Shown one piece after another: positions 10,201-19,279 of a DNA stretch of 64,000 nucleotides. A model generated the notes under the pieces. The model was not told the origin of the DNA, ran no database searches, and was given only the letters and a program-made list of their open reading frames with translations. The translations under genes were made by a program, and so were the position numbers. This DNA comes from Durusdinium trenchii (lineage: Eukaryota > Sar > Dinophyceae > Suessiales > Symbiodiniaceae): NCBI GenBank assembly GCA_963970005.1, contig CAXAMN010025251.1, forward strand, positions 368,713 to 432,712. Reading direction: 5' to 3'. How positions within the stretch are numbered: the stretch's first letter is position 1; every line of letters begins with the position of its first letter.

Positions 10201-10359
10201 AGTCAACAAAGGGGAACAGCTTCCGGCACACCATGTCAGTCGTGGAAACCACCAGTCCCGGTAGATCCAATCGAGATGATCGAACCGGAGGACTTCCAGG
10301 CATGGCAGAGGTTCAAGCGTCTCCAAGCGGGGAGCAAGGAGCGTCGCCAACACCGCTGA
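7267..10359 (+). CDS. Gag-protease of the Copia-type element, with GRF zinc finger
   Basis: The ORF has 1,030 codons from ATG 7267; the frame is open further up but has no earlier ATG. An N-terminal proline-rich stretch is followed by a DYLQFLQWR motif, a helical Gag core (starting near EWDGAKMEFRDYK), an acidic linker, a CCHC knuckle at 8551-8595 (C-x2-C-x4-H-x4-C), then an aspartic protease site IDTG at 8821-8832. After the protease comes a GRF-type zinc finger at 9763-9876 (CHC..., WRCP, C-x-FFQW), then a CxxC pair and a second DYQEFLQWR motif. The stop at 10357-10359 follows a G-run where one base appears to be missing compared with the next frame. The GRF finger, known from ssDNA-binding repair proteins, is unusual in a retroelement. 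Confidence 0.88.
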   Translation: MDHPAPPPGFAPEDANWQTTANRPTGPAATEGHSAGAGSLSSDGSDPWVRRDPWTRLPAQENVNTDYLQFLQWRQGLEAGPATPPTGAQVTPPVRHDFVRLGAQPELHPLHCGQAAREEAERTTAGPPPEWDGAKMEFRDYKIKAKLWLRTTRTPPTARGPMLLKGLTGPPWEHMKFLAADDGWLDNPDNGRILINLMDTKEYYGEEERESMLAACSRITFHLRRAKGEKAQAFMLRWDDAERRVKEKGVNLPGEYQGFLLVTALQLTSDQIKLLLNYTRGSLQVSDVKAWLRIHETDLDITTLGNDKKKSTNEVHTIYEETVQEEGDVLDIEGDLVQDEDTEMLLTTLAEMSDGENDGQTTTEISEGEAKEVLLTMLKERPRTRSFQGAMKAKKNRDLARGFGAGRDGALRPGTYKVSIEELKRRTKCHRCQEVGHWSRECPNKGQGKGDGKPKDIHYITAETSDEIEFLYLDADAASHSDPTAKDTQAEFVYMSVPPIITHEILTMETSVEAGCATIDTGCQRMAIGLDALERYQNLLPPELFIRFRRERHQFRSVHQTSCTERVAIMPSSLGPRGSYLKPAIFEDEPCRSAPFLISLPFLLHCGIQLHLDPTFGLLLRSKKLGFSARCHLGPTGALRVFLQDFSEDQIRRLAGTQDSKHVEYELLRTEHSAGSTETARSSHPARPASEHAEPPQNNRTEAEESISMIRAWYRMVLRLFVMITQALRHQALSQIRIPGPRGMRSRQIIQSADLLEVEELDEIVNHLGEKLQERSLQEARARYPSPMTEASQSTDTDTPTEWSKVTAAIPTGPEANMWQIPQGLDLRSAPQCHCQLKTKLYTSMTQKNHQRLFWRCPRGRDQQCRFFQWLDLPKNLKNPPVDFRDDPTLEELRLLFQSQCPHKKTTKQGSNGFRVRETCKECGKVLIDEITETGKMHNQSKDQKAASTSSRSYTPSLAPGTPSPVEEYDYQEFLQWRSQQRGTASGTPCQSWKPPVPVDPIEMIEPEDFQAWQRFKRLQAGSKERRQHR

Positions 10360-12080
10360 GTGAGCGCAGCCTGACAAATGGACTAAGACACAACATGGTG
10401 GGCAGGTTGAAGCAAACCGAACGACTCTGGCATGAGCTGGACTCATTACTTAGCATGGACCACTCAGAACCCATGGGAACACCATTAGCAGAAGTTTATT
10501 CTCGAATCCGGAAGGCCGCCCACCATGACAGTCACCAGCTCAAGACTTATAAGGAGCTTTTCAGCATGGATGCAAAACAGTTGAGCACGGTGATGGAGAT
10601 TTGCAACCCGGGGTGTTTCAATAAGCAAGCGGACAATTTTGGATTGCGGTGTGGCCAAGTTTTCGACATTGTGTTGGGTTGGGATTTGTTGAACACTCAA
10701 TCACAGCAACATGTGGTACAGTACATCAAGTCGGAGCGACCGGGACTAGTGCTGTTAGCGCCACCTTGCACCATGTTCAGCACATTGCAACATCTCTCCA
10801 TTCGGACGCGGCATGCCAATTCCAGGCTGTTCGATGATCATTTGAGAGAACTACGCCGCGCTCGCAACCTGCTCAAGTTTTGTGTGGAAGTTTGTCAACT
10901 ATGCAGAGAGCTCAATCTGACCTACGTATTTGAACACCCATGGGGAGCAACGTCATGGAGTGAACCATGCCTAAAACGACTGGTGCAACAACCGGACAGT
11001 TACCTAGCTAGAGTGGACCAATGTCAATTTGGACTGGTTAGCAGCCAAGGCAACCCCATGAGAAAACGATCAGGCTTCCTCACCAACCTTTTAGATCTTG
11101 CGACGAGCCTCAACCGGACGTGCCATGGAGATCATCAGCATGAGCACATAGTCGGCCGTGCACCAGGAGATACGGACAACCGATCACGGATGGCTCAACG
11201 CTATCCCAAACTTCTCATCCAGTGCATCCTCGGCACCTACGCTGCTAGCATTGGGCTGAACGCTTCGGAGCTTCACCACGTTCAAGCATCCCACATCATC
11301 ATGATTGACGAGCAGCTCACTCAGAAGTTCCAATTGAATTCGCGTGCTGTGGGAGATGCAGTACGAACCTGGGTGGCAGAAGCAGTACCCCTTGGCGTGG
11401 GAGTTGCAGAATGCCACGCCATCGATTCTCAAGAACCTGAAGGTGATCACGATGATGAAGACCATGGAGGAAAGGGAGACTTTCCAGGCAGTCATCCTTT
11501 GTCACTGCCGGCATTGGTCAAGAGAGCACACGAAGGACTTGGACACCCGGGACAAGAGCGCTTCATCAGAATCTTGAAGAGCAATAAGGCCTCACCTCAA
11601 GTCTTGGAGATCGCCCGCAACCTCAAATGCTCAGTGTGTGAGAAATTCAAGAGGCCTAAACCTTCTAGAGCTGGAGCCCCACCAAAAGAAGTCGGCCTCA
11701 ATGAAATCGTTGGAGTAGACTCCATACAAATGAGGACGGGTTTCTCGCAGAAGACAAAATACTGCTTGAATATTTGTGACTATGCCTCACATTTCCAAAT
11801 GGTAGTCCCACTCAGTGATCACACCGCTCTGGCAGCCAGACAGGGTTACCGGCAGTGGATTAAAGTATTCGGCCCACCTCGCAAACTGCTCTGTGACCTT
11901 GGAAGAGAATTTCAAAAACAATTTGAAGACTACGCAGAGGCAGACGGCACCGAACTACTACCCTCTTCCTTGGAAACCCCAGAACAGAGGGGTTTCGTGG
12001 AGCGACAGGGACAACTCTTCAAGGAGATGGCTTATAAAGTCATGGAGCAAATCCTGGGACACCTGGAAGGAAGTCATTGA
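10329..12080 (+). CDS. Methyltransferase-like block and integrase of the Copia-type element (shifted frame)
   Basis: This frame takes over one base out of step from Gag-protease and continues to a stop at 12078-12080. Its first half has LVLLAPPCTMFSTLQ (PPC at 10761-10769), FEHPWG (10929-10946), QCQFGL, MRKRSGFLTN and CHGDHQHEH, which resembles a C5-cytosine methyltransferase of phage type with the PPC catalytic site intact. The second half is integrase: HHCC zinc-binding (His at 11529 and 11544, Cys at 11628 and 11637), then VDS, LCDLGREF and ERQ as the D, D, E catalytic set. The frame breaks inside the integrase C-terminal part near 12053, where one extra base moves the reading to the RT frame. 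The upstream part of this same open frame (from 9402) is only a shadow of Gag. Confidence 0.8.
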   Translation, partial: GEQGASPTPLSERSLTNGLRHNMVGRLKQTERLWHELDSLLSMDHSEPMGTPLAEVYSRIRKAAHHDSHQLKTYKELFSMDAKQLSTVMEICNPGCFNKQADNFGLRCGQVFDIVLGWDLLNTQSQQHVVQYIKSERPGLVLLAPPCTMFSTLQHLSIRTRHANSRLFDDHLRELRRARNLLKFCVEVCQLCRELNLTYVFEHPWGATSWSEPCLKRLVQQPDSYLARVDQCQFGLVSSQGNPMRKRSGFLTNLLDLATSLNRTCHGDHQHEHIVGRAPGDTDNRSRMAQRYPKLLIQCILGTYAASIGLNASELHHVQASHIIMIDEQLTQKFQLNSRAVGDAVRTWVAEAVPLGVGVAECHAIDSQEPEGDHDDEDHGGKGDFPGSHPLSLPALVKRAHEGLGHPGQERFIRILKSNKASPQVLEIARNLKCSVCEKFKRPKPSRAGAPPKEVGLNEIVGVDSIQMRTGFSQKTKYCLNICDYASHFQMVVPLSDHTALAARQGYRQWIKVFGPPRKLLCDLGREFQKQFEDYAEADGTELLPSSLETPEQRGFVERQGQLFKEMAYKVMEQILGHLEGSH

Positions 12081-15000
12081 CATTACTTGCCACACCAAAA
12101 ACAGACTACTGAGTCGGGGTGGCTTCTCACCAGCTCAGCGGGTCTTCGGGTACCAACAGCGAATCCCAGGAGGACTCATGTCTGAAGGAAGTGACGACCT
12201 GGCAGTCCAGAGTCGCTGTGCAGCCGGAGACTTAGGCATTCAACAAGCCATGGACATCCGCGAGAGTGCCTTGAAAGCATTTCATGAAATTGATTGCCGG
12301 CAAGCAGTTCGTGCTGCAGCCACACATGGACCTCGACCTCACTACGACTATCAACCCGGTCAGGCAGTCTTCTTCTGGAGACGAGGTACAGATCCCGCCC
12401 GAAGATCAGCGAATGCCTTTTCGCATGGACCAGCCCGTGTTATCGCAGTTCAACTGCCTACCACAGTGTGGCTATCCTACAATCACTATCTCATCAAGGC
12501 CGCGCCGGAGAAGCTTCGTCCCGCATCAGAAGAAGAACACCTGTCGCTCTCCGGATGGCTTGAAGGGATTGGACACGCGAAGCGACAATTCGAGACTGAC
12601 CAGGTCAAGGGCATGATCGACTTGAAGAAAGAACAGGACACCCCGCCGGAGGATTCGGAAAGTAACAATGACTACTGGACTAAGCTGGGGAGCTATTGGG
12701 TTCGAGTACATGAGAGCCCAAGGTCCACCTACTTCCATCCAGCAGATCCGTCCGGACAGCCACTGCCCTTCAACATCGAGGACCTTGATGACTGGTGCCG
12801 CCACGAAATGATCCTCCCTGACAGAAGCGTCCAGGTCGAAGAAACTACGTGGCAGGATTCCTCTGACTTGGCCAGGTCACCGCCAGTGAAGTCATGGACT
12901 GGAAAGACATGGTTTCGACTTCAAGAAGTACTACCAGCTCAGGGGATCAAGAGAACAGACATGTTGCCACCTCCGCTCCGACGAGTGCGACAAAAGGCAA
13001 CTATGGATTCAGATGGCAATGAGATTAAGGAGGAACAGGCGGCCAAACCGACGGGAGAGACGCCAGCTGAATCCAACGCTTCACTGGACAACACGCCCGA
13101 ATTGGAACTTTCACCAGTTCTAGAAGATGAAGAAGCAATAATGGAACCACCTCCTGGACTCCTCCCTCATCAAGTGGGACTACCCAGCGATGCATCGGCG
13201 GGGCTGACTACCTATACCCCGTCATTGGCTCCTTCCCAGACCTTGTCACGTGACGAGGCCGAGAAACGACCAGGTAGTGAACACACTGAGGACCGCTGGG
13301 AGAACATTCCACCGATGAAGAAATCCCGGCTGGAACTTCTCGAGGCTCTACACCTTCAACTTGGACCTCGTGGAAACACTCGACCGGGCAAAAATCGGGA
13401 ATGCTCCCTGAAAGACTTCACGGGAAAGGACCTGGAGAGATTCAAACAAGCAATCCACAAGGAGATCAACAACAACCTTGGAACTGGGGCTTACGAGATC
13501 TTGTCACCAACCGAATCCGCTCAGGTCCGAAGAAATAAATCCGACAAGATCATGAAGTCGCGCTATGTCTTCACGTGCAAGCCCATCGAGGACTTCGCCC
13601 TGGAGGATGCCAAGTCGTCCGACATCATCCTAGACTCCAACGCCAGTGAGGGTCCAACAAAAGCAAAATGTCGACACGTAATGATGGGGTTCAGCGAACC
13701 AGATCTTCTCAGCCTGGAGACCAGCACTCCACAAGTTCATCGTGACTCGGTCGTGTTCGCCACACAGATCCTGGCATCCAAGGGTTGGCAACCAGGATAT
13801 GCAGATTTCACCCAGGCATTTCATAGTGGAGATGCCATCAACAGAGAACTCTATGCCGAACTACCACGAGAAGGAATTCCTGGGGTGGAACCCAATCAGT
13901 TGATCAGACTGAAGAAGACTTGCTATGGGCTCACAGATGGTCCATCCGCCTGGTTCAAGCATATCGTGAAGTACCTCACCAAAGAACTGGGATATCGTCA
14001 GTCCATTGTTGACCCATGTCTCTTCTTCCTGGACCAGGAGAACATTGTGGAGAACCACGAGGAAGAGGACCTGAACTCCATCGAGGGCATCGTCGCTCTG
14101 GCTACAGATGATCTACTTCATGGAGGAACCCAACGACACATGGAACGGATGGAAACCCTCCGGAAGAGGTATACCCTGGGGAAATACACCTGGGGACAAG
14201 GAAGATTCGTCGGTAAGGACTTCACACCTCTTACCGACGGCTCTATCAGGATCGACCAGGAGTTCTACGTCAAAGCAAGAGTACAAGAAGTGCCCATCAC
14301 CAAAGAACGAAAACGCAGAAAGTACTCCCAATGCACCCCGGTGGAGATTGAACAACTACGGGCACTACTGGGCACTTTGGCCTGGGTAGCCAAGGAGACG
14401 AGAGCGGACCTTGCAGGAAAGATAGCGCTGGTGCAACAATCCTTTCCGAGACCTCTGATCCGGGACATTCTCATGGCCAACGTCATCGCCAAGGAAGCTC
14501 TGGACAACCCACAATTGGGCATTCGAGTGATGCCGATCCCTCTTGAACGGCTCCACGCCGGAGTCGTCACAGACGCAGCCTGGGGAAATGCCAGAGAATT
14601 TGGACAATACCTCGAGGACTCCAAGACAGACTGGTGGGAGGAGTTGCCGGACCGATGGATACGACACCATCAAATTCCTAGAGTCACGGGATTTCACCCG
14701 GCAGCGGCGCCAAATGGACCAGATCTTCATGATCTACTACCTGATCGATATACTGAGATCCAGATCAATGACAACAAGAACGTCCTCCAGGACGAGTGGA
14801 CATCTTCATCAAGTATAACCTCATTGGCACCTTCGCCGTGGACGGGGTCGACCACCTTCAAGAAACAACCACAAGGACACCATCTAGAAGCAAAGCTGAT
14901 CCATGGGGGCTACGAGCAGCTCTTGAAGTTGTACAGCCAAGGGGGAGAGATCACTTTCTTCTACGACCGAGACCTACCAGAGTCTCAATCCTTGCAGAAT

Positions 15001-15507
15001 GTCACCCTGGCAGCTTGGAAAAGCTACCGCCTAAAAAGGCGAACGGTCAACACGCTCAGCTCCGAGACCCAGGCATTGGTTCGAGGTCTAGGTTCAGTTC
15101 ACTGGTACAGGGTCCTGATCCTTGAAGCCAAGGGATTGACCCTTTCAGCTCGCCAGTGGCAAACCGAGGTGGCACGCCTTCCATTCATCTGCGTGACTGA
15201 TTCCAAGTCCTTACTTGACACCATCAATAAGGACACCAACCCGGCATCACAATGTGAGGACAAACGCACGTCCATCGACATCTCACTCATCAAGCAGGAG
15301 GTCCACGAGATGAACGGCCGAGTTCGATGGGTGGATGGACGAACCATGTTAGCTGACTCCCTCACGAAAGACACCAGAGGTGACTTTCTGAGAGAAGTGA
15401 TGTCCTCCGGAAAATGGAGCATTTTGGAAGAGGGGGCCGCGCTACAGCGCAAACTCGCAGAGCGAGGAGGTGGCCACGAAGTTTTCATGATTGCAAGCAC
15501 CTTTTGA
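12055..15507 (+). CDS. Integrase C-terminus, RT and RNase H of the Copia-type element
   Basis: The frame equals the Gag frame. It starts in the integrase tail (WDTWKEVID, then KNRLL and FSPAQRVFG), passes an acidic and proline-rich linker, then the RVT_2-type RT: KSRYVFTCKP, YADFTQAFHSGD (first catalytic Asp at 13804), KKTCYGL, and ATDD (14104-14112) in place of the usual YVDD. RNase H follows with TDAAW, LSSETQAL, VTDSKSL and DGRTMLADSLTK as the D, E, D, D set. The stop at 15505-15507 is 20 bp before the 3' LTR. The apparent ATG at 11815 lies in integrase sequence and is not a likely start; the part belongs to a single ancestral Gag-Pol frame of about 2,747 codons. Confidence 0.88.
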   Translation, partial: WDTWKEVIDITCHTKNRLLSRGGFSPAQRVFGYQQRIPGGLMSEGSDDLAVQSRCAAGDLGIQQAMDIRESALKAFHEIDCRQAVRAAATHGPRPHYDYQPGQAVFFWRRGTDPARRSANAFSHGPARVIAVQLPTTVWLSYNHYLIKAAPEKLRPASEEEHLSLSGWLEGIGHAKRQFETDQVKGMIDLKKEQDTPPEDSESNNDYWTKLGSYWVRVHESPRSTYFHPADPSGQPLPFNIEDLDDWCRHEMILPDRSVQVEETTWQDSSDLARSPPVKSWTGKTWFRLQEVLPAQGIKRTDMLPPPLRRVRQKATMDSDGNEIKEEQAAKPTGETPAESNASLDNTPELELSPVLEDEEAIMEPPPGLLPHQVGLPSDASAGLTTYTPSLAPSQTLSRDEAEKRPGSEHTEDRWENIPPMKKSRLELLEALHLQLGPRGNTRPGKNRECSLKDFTGKDLERFKQAIHKEINNNLGTGAYEILSPTESAQVRRNKSDKIMKSRYVFTCKPIEDFALEDAKSSDIILDSNASEGPTKAKCRHVMMGFSEPDLLSLETSTPQVHRDSVVFATQILASKGWQPGYADFTQAFHSGDAINRELYAELPREGIPGVEPNQLIRLKKTCYGLTDGPSAWFKHIVKYLTKELGYRQSIVDPCLFFLDQENIVENHEEEDLNSIEGIVALATDDLLHGGTQRHMERMETLRKRYTLGKYTWGQGRFVGKDFTPLTDGSIRIDQEFYVKARVQEVPITKERKRRKYSQCTPVEIEQLRALLGTLAWVAKETRADLAGKIALVQQSFPRPLIRDILMANVIAKEALDNPQLGIRVMPIPLERLHAGVVTDAAWGNAREFGQYLEDSKTDWWEELPDRWIRHHQIPRVTGFHPAAAPNGPDLHDLLPDRYTEIQINDNKNVLQDEWTSSSSITSLAPSPWTGSTTFKKQPQGHHLEAKLIHGGYEQLLKLYSQGGEITFFYDRDLPESQSLQNVTLAAWKSYRLKRRTVNTLSSETQALVRGLGSVHWYRVLILEAKGLTLSARQWQTEVARLPFICVTDSKSLLDTINKDTNPASQCEDKRTSIDISLIKQEVHEMNGRVRWVDGRTMLADSLTKDTRGDFLREVMSSGKWSILEEGAALQRKLAERGGGHEVFMIASTF

Positions 15508-15527
15508 CCAACATAATATGTGGTCGG

Positions 15528-15647
15528 TGCATTTCGAGAAGACCACCTTGGTCAAAAGCTGATGCCATAAACGTTGGCTCAAGCCGAGCACGCAATGGTC
15601 AAAAGTGACCGCAGAAACCCCAGGTTCCAGCTACCACTGTGCATGCA
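15528..15647 (+). repeat. 3' LTR (120 bp)
   Basis: It is 119/120 identical to the 5' LTR, with the same TG...CA ends and the spliced-leader-like TTGGCTCAAG at 15574-15583. No clear polypurine tract directly precedes it; the nearest purine-rich run is at about 15461-15474. Confidence 0.95.
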
Positions 15648-15652
15648 ATAAT
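15648..15652 (+). repeat. Target-site duplication, right copy (ATAAT)
   Basis: It matches 7097-7101 exactly. It is followed by AT-rich microsatellite sequence to about 15745. Confidence 0.85.
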
Positions 15653-15745
15653 ATATCATGTATAATATATATAATAGTGATTAATATATATATATATATT
15701 TGCTATTACACACAGATACACAGCATATATATATATATATATTTT
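15653..15745. repeat. AT microsatellite
   Basis: Runs of TATATA interrupted by a few other bases follow the retrotransposon insertion and probably continue the AT-rich intron into which it inserted. Confidence 0.8.
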
Positions 15746-15838
15746 GTATTGGTGAGTGTATGGGCATGGCCAAGCGGTCCTGCCACCCTGAAGTTCCATG
15801 TCGAACCCCTAACTCCCCCGCGATCACCACCTCTTCAG

Positions 15839-15930
15839 AGCCCAGGAACAGTTTCGTGGCGTTGAGAAAGGATGGAGTCGTTGTGGCATGGGGGAACACA
15901 GAAGTCTCCGATCTGAGGGATGTCGTTGAG
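15839..15930 (+). CDS. RCC1-like exon
   Basis: After an acceptor (CCTCTTCAG) the frame reads NSFVALRKDGVVVAWGNTE and ends DLRDVVE before a GTCAGT donor. This is one RCC1 blade core of the same type as at 6.5-7.0 kb, so the exon lies just 3' of the retrotransposon and supports insertion into an intron. Confidence 0.65.
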
Positions 15931-16879
15931 GTCAGTGCCTCTTCAGGAGCTCCGTGTCTTGCTTTGTTTTGATTGGACAGTTCTGAGCAGAACTCTCGAG
16001 TATCCAAAGCCGAGGATGCTCTCGCTTGGCGACTAGGTGAACAGGGGGGTGATCTTTGCAATTTCTGCAGCATTCTGCAGCAAGTTGCGACAGCAACCAC
16101 CTCCAGACGGAAGCTTAACTTGGAATGCATGAACTGGTTGTTGATTCATGGGCTTGGATTGCCATGTTTGTCCCCGCTGCTAGCAGACAGGAACAGTATG
16201 GTGATCACGGACTGGTGAAACATGTTAATTGATTGATTTGTTTGATATGTTTAGTCGTTGAGTCGTTGTATGTGTTGCCGCCCCATCCGCCGTGCAGGAG
16301 CCTTCGCTGCGTTGAAGTCACTCAGTGATCAGCAAGTCTTGAGCCATTGTGGATCACCACCGTCCACTTTTGAATATTCTGTTATGTTTATTTGTGGGTT
16401 GTGGTGTTTCATTTAGATACTGTATCCGAAATGGTCCTGAATGTTCATCCAACCGTTAGCTCGCAAACGCGGCAAGACACCCTGAACACCTCTCATGGGA
16501 GTCTGACCTCGCGCGGAGTCTGCGGGACCTCGGGTGTTCACCCATGTTCACACCGAAGTGTCCGGGCCGCTGGGGGCCGCCCCGTGGTGTTTCTCGAGAC
16601 CGCGGTGGTTTTCGTTCGAACGAAACCGACACACCGGACTGCTCGTTGGCCGATAGGGTTTGTCCTGTTCTGACCTGTAGGACCTGTACACAAGGATCAT
16701 TTTGGAACAAGGCCTGCAACCTAACCATCATCATCCACGGGGCCCAGGTAATAGGATAGATAGACCCAATTCATTGATATAGATCCACTTCTTGATAGCT
16801 CTCCTCAGGGAGCTTCCCACAGCATGAATGCACAGGATGAATTTGTTCACAAAGTTTTGTGCGGGGACTTTGGACCTAT

Positions 16880-16975
16880 TGCTCCCACCTCCACCGCAAC
16901 GAGGTCTGATGGAAGTGTGGTGACCTGGGGTACTGAGCTCTATGGGGGCAACAGCTGTCCAGTAGCTCGGAAGCA
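16880..16975 (+). CDS. RCC1-like exon
   Basis: The frame reads TATRSDGSVVTWGTELYGGN, another RCC1 blade core (DG-SVVTWG-x-GG). Exon ends are approximate. It lies in the same orientation as the other RCC1 exons. Confidence 0.55.
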
Positions 16976-17539
16976 TTCTGCATCTGAACCCAGTCATCAA
17001 GTGGGACTGGCTCGGTCAGGTCTAGGACACCTGGTCCTGGGGCTCCTGGCGGTCGGGCCAGCGGGCAACCCATTTGCGCCATCGCGCGCGAGGCGCTGCT
17101 CGCGGCCAGTGGAAGTGACGAAAGTGACGAAACTCGGACACTCCCATGGCTGTGGGGAACTCACGCCATGCTAGTGTGACACCCACAAAATAGAGGAATC
17201 GGTTCATTTCAGGGGTCAAGCAGGGTGCCCCAACCTTTAACCCACTGCCATATTTGTCTACATTGGGGTGACCATACATGTAGTGTGGAAAGAGACCAGC
17301 GTTGGTGGAGGGCTCCCGGCCGCAGGAACAGCTGGATGGTTTCAGTTATGTTGATCACTCAACCTTTACTATCTTCACCTTGGGGTGAGACCACTGACAT
17401 CCCCCAACCGGGAAGTTTCGTTGCATCCGCGGCGATGTGAACTGCTACCTGTGGCTACAGGGATCGTCTGGAGGCACTGGACCGCGCGGCTGAAACGCGC
17501 CGCAGAACGGGCGTGTCTTTCTTCGCGCGTTCGACGCAA

Positions 17540-17690
17540 CCCCGAGGCCGATCTGCAGCAGGTCTTGCAGGTCTGCGGTTCAGCGAGCGCCTTTGCAGCA
17601 CTGACACTGAATGGATCCCTCATCGCTTGGGGCCATCCCTTTGGGGGTGGCCTGGCACCGTCGCTGCACGATGTCTTCGCGACGTGTCCG
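17540..17690 (+). CDS. RCC1-like exon
   Basis: The frame reads DLQQVLQVCGSASAFAAL then LNGSLIAWGHPFGGG, again a full RCC1 blade core. It is the last clear blade; no stop codon that can be assigned to the gene was recognised. Exon ends are approximate. Confidence 0.55.
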
Positions 17691-17699
17691 AGAAGTGGG

Positions 17700-19090
17700 C
17701 CACCCTGGGCGGCGTTGAAGGAAGGACCAATCATCCAACGGGGGTGATGATGCTGAACAATTCTTCTATTCTGCGTGATGGCCAGGAAGGGCCTTACTTC
17801 TTGGGTGCCTTGCCATTTTGGCCTTGGCCATGGCCGTGTGACGAAGCATGGTTGCGCAGGTGCCAGGTGCCAGCGAATCCATGCGAATCCGCCAGCGAAT
17901 CCGATCAAGCTAGGCTACAGTGTGCACAGTGTACAGATGCCAGCAGCAATGAAGCAAAAGACCTTCATGGGATGAGATGTTTTTTTGGGAGAAGTGCCAC
18001 CCAAAAACCATCCAGCACCCGAAGCGTGGGTGGTAGTTTAGGCCCTTGTTAAGGGTGCACTCCACAGGTGGTGGGCGGTTTTTCGAGGTTTGTTTGTTCC
18101 ACAGTTGGTCCCTCCCGGCTTGACTACTGCTCGGATCTTCTGGTCGGTCTTTGCAATAAGTGGGGTTCCAGCAAGCAACAGCTTTTGACCCCAAGATGAT
18201 CAGTGTTCCCTCACGTTCTTACCATTTCCTACTATCTCTCACATCGGACGCTCACTGTGAAACAGTGTCCGACATGTGCAAGACACTCTGATCTACTGTA
18301 TGCACAAAAGATGAACCCACCAAAAGACATGCAGCACCAGTTCTTACCATTTTTTACCCCCTGTCTCAGTTGGTTGAGGGCGACCAGCGTTCTTCACCCC
18401 ATTGGTTGCAGACATGTTTTTAGTCCGTTTCAAGCATTGGCATTGGCCGGAATCCATCAACAAAAGAAATTCAATTGGCACTTTTGGACAGATATGGGCA
18501 GGTGAAGTACTGGTCTTTGGTGAGAATGTCACGTACGGGTCTCCCATCGTCCGCAGCCGCGCCCTGCAGGCCGCTCGCGGCCTCTCTTTGGGTGGACTTG
18601 AATGGCCAGGTGGGCTTCACGCAGGGAAATGAAGAGCATGGAATGGAACTTGGAACATCCTTGTTCAGGACGTAGGACCCTGGCAGATACTTTTTTGGAG
18701 TAGAATATCGAAGATCATGAATGCAAAACTATGCAAAAGACCAGAAGATGTGACGCCTGGATCACAGTGCAAGGTGATTGACCACAGCGAGGACCAACAT
18801 GGTTGCTACAAGACAGCAGCTATCCTTGGCAAGGACTTGTGGATCAGCTCCACTTGCGAAGCGAAAAATGGCGTGAGGTGTATGGGGTTGGCGGTTGGAG
18901 GCAAGCTTGCAGAGGAGAAGAACTTGAGGATCCCCATCATTGTGGATCTTGTGGGCACCCCAGTGATAAAAGGAAAGAAGCCCATGCAGGATGACTCACT
19001 AGCGGCGGTCGCGGCCGCCATCGCCATCCAGGGGTTGCGGCTACAATGAACCGTTCAACATCCATTCACCCACCTCCAGCGACTCGACTT
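17700..19090. other. Intron-like DNA with a 110-codon ORF of unknown status
   Basis: No recognisable domain was found. An ORF at 18717-19049 (+) begins MNAKLCKRPEDVTPGSQC and has alternating charged and hydrophobic stretches, but no known motif. GC-rich pieces near 18540-18620 could be exonic. These may belong to the 3' part of the RCC1-like gene or to a separate gene. Confidence 0.25.
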
Positions 19091-19094
19091 ACGT

Positions 19095-19271
19095 GAAAAC
19101 GACCGCCGTGGTTTGGACGGCATGCGTTCGTTTCTCAGGTTTCCGAGCGCTGAGCTTCGAGAGGTGGCAGATGGCAGAGAGGAGAGCGGAGGGGAAGGTC
19201 TGGCAAAAATTGGAGTTCTGGAAACGGTCGACCTTGTACGTGTTCACGGAGGGGTGCAAGGATGAAGCATG
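19095..19271 (+). CDS. Exon-like open segment, unknown
   Basis: The frame is rich in Trp and basic residues (LSFERWQMAERRAEGKVWQK, then LEFWKRSTLYVFTEGC) and is open to the TGA at about 19271. The composition is protein-like and unlike the surrounding AT-rich DNA, but I do not recognise the family. Confidence 0.3.
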
Positions 19272-19279
19272 ATCAAACA

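Larger units (their letters stand above)
7102..15647 (+). mobile_element. Copia-type LTR retrotransposon, near intact, 8,546 bp
   Basis: The element is bounded by 120-bp direct repeats that begin TG and end CA, flanked by a 5-bp duplication. The two LTRs differ at one base (G at 7163, A at 15589), so the insertion is recent. Inside are a primer site, Gag with CCHC knuckle, an aspartic protease DTG site, a GRF-type zinc finger, a methyltransferase-like block, HHCC/DDE integrase, RT with DD active site, and RNase H. Integrase before RT is the Copia (Pseudoviridae) order. Two single-base shifts (near 10329-10332 and 12053-12054) break the coding region into three frames, but they cancel, and the RT is back in the Gag frame. 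It lies in the same orientation as the RCC1-like gene it interrupts. Confidence 0.93.

Noticed and set aside
16500-16680. GC-rich + piece with Arg/Gly-rich reading
   Set aside because: No RCC1 blade or other motif and no splice signals that fit; probably intronic.
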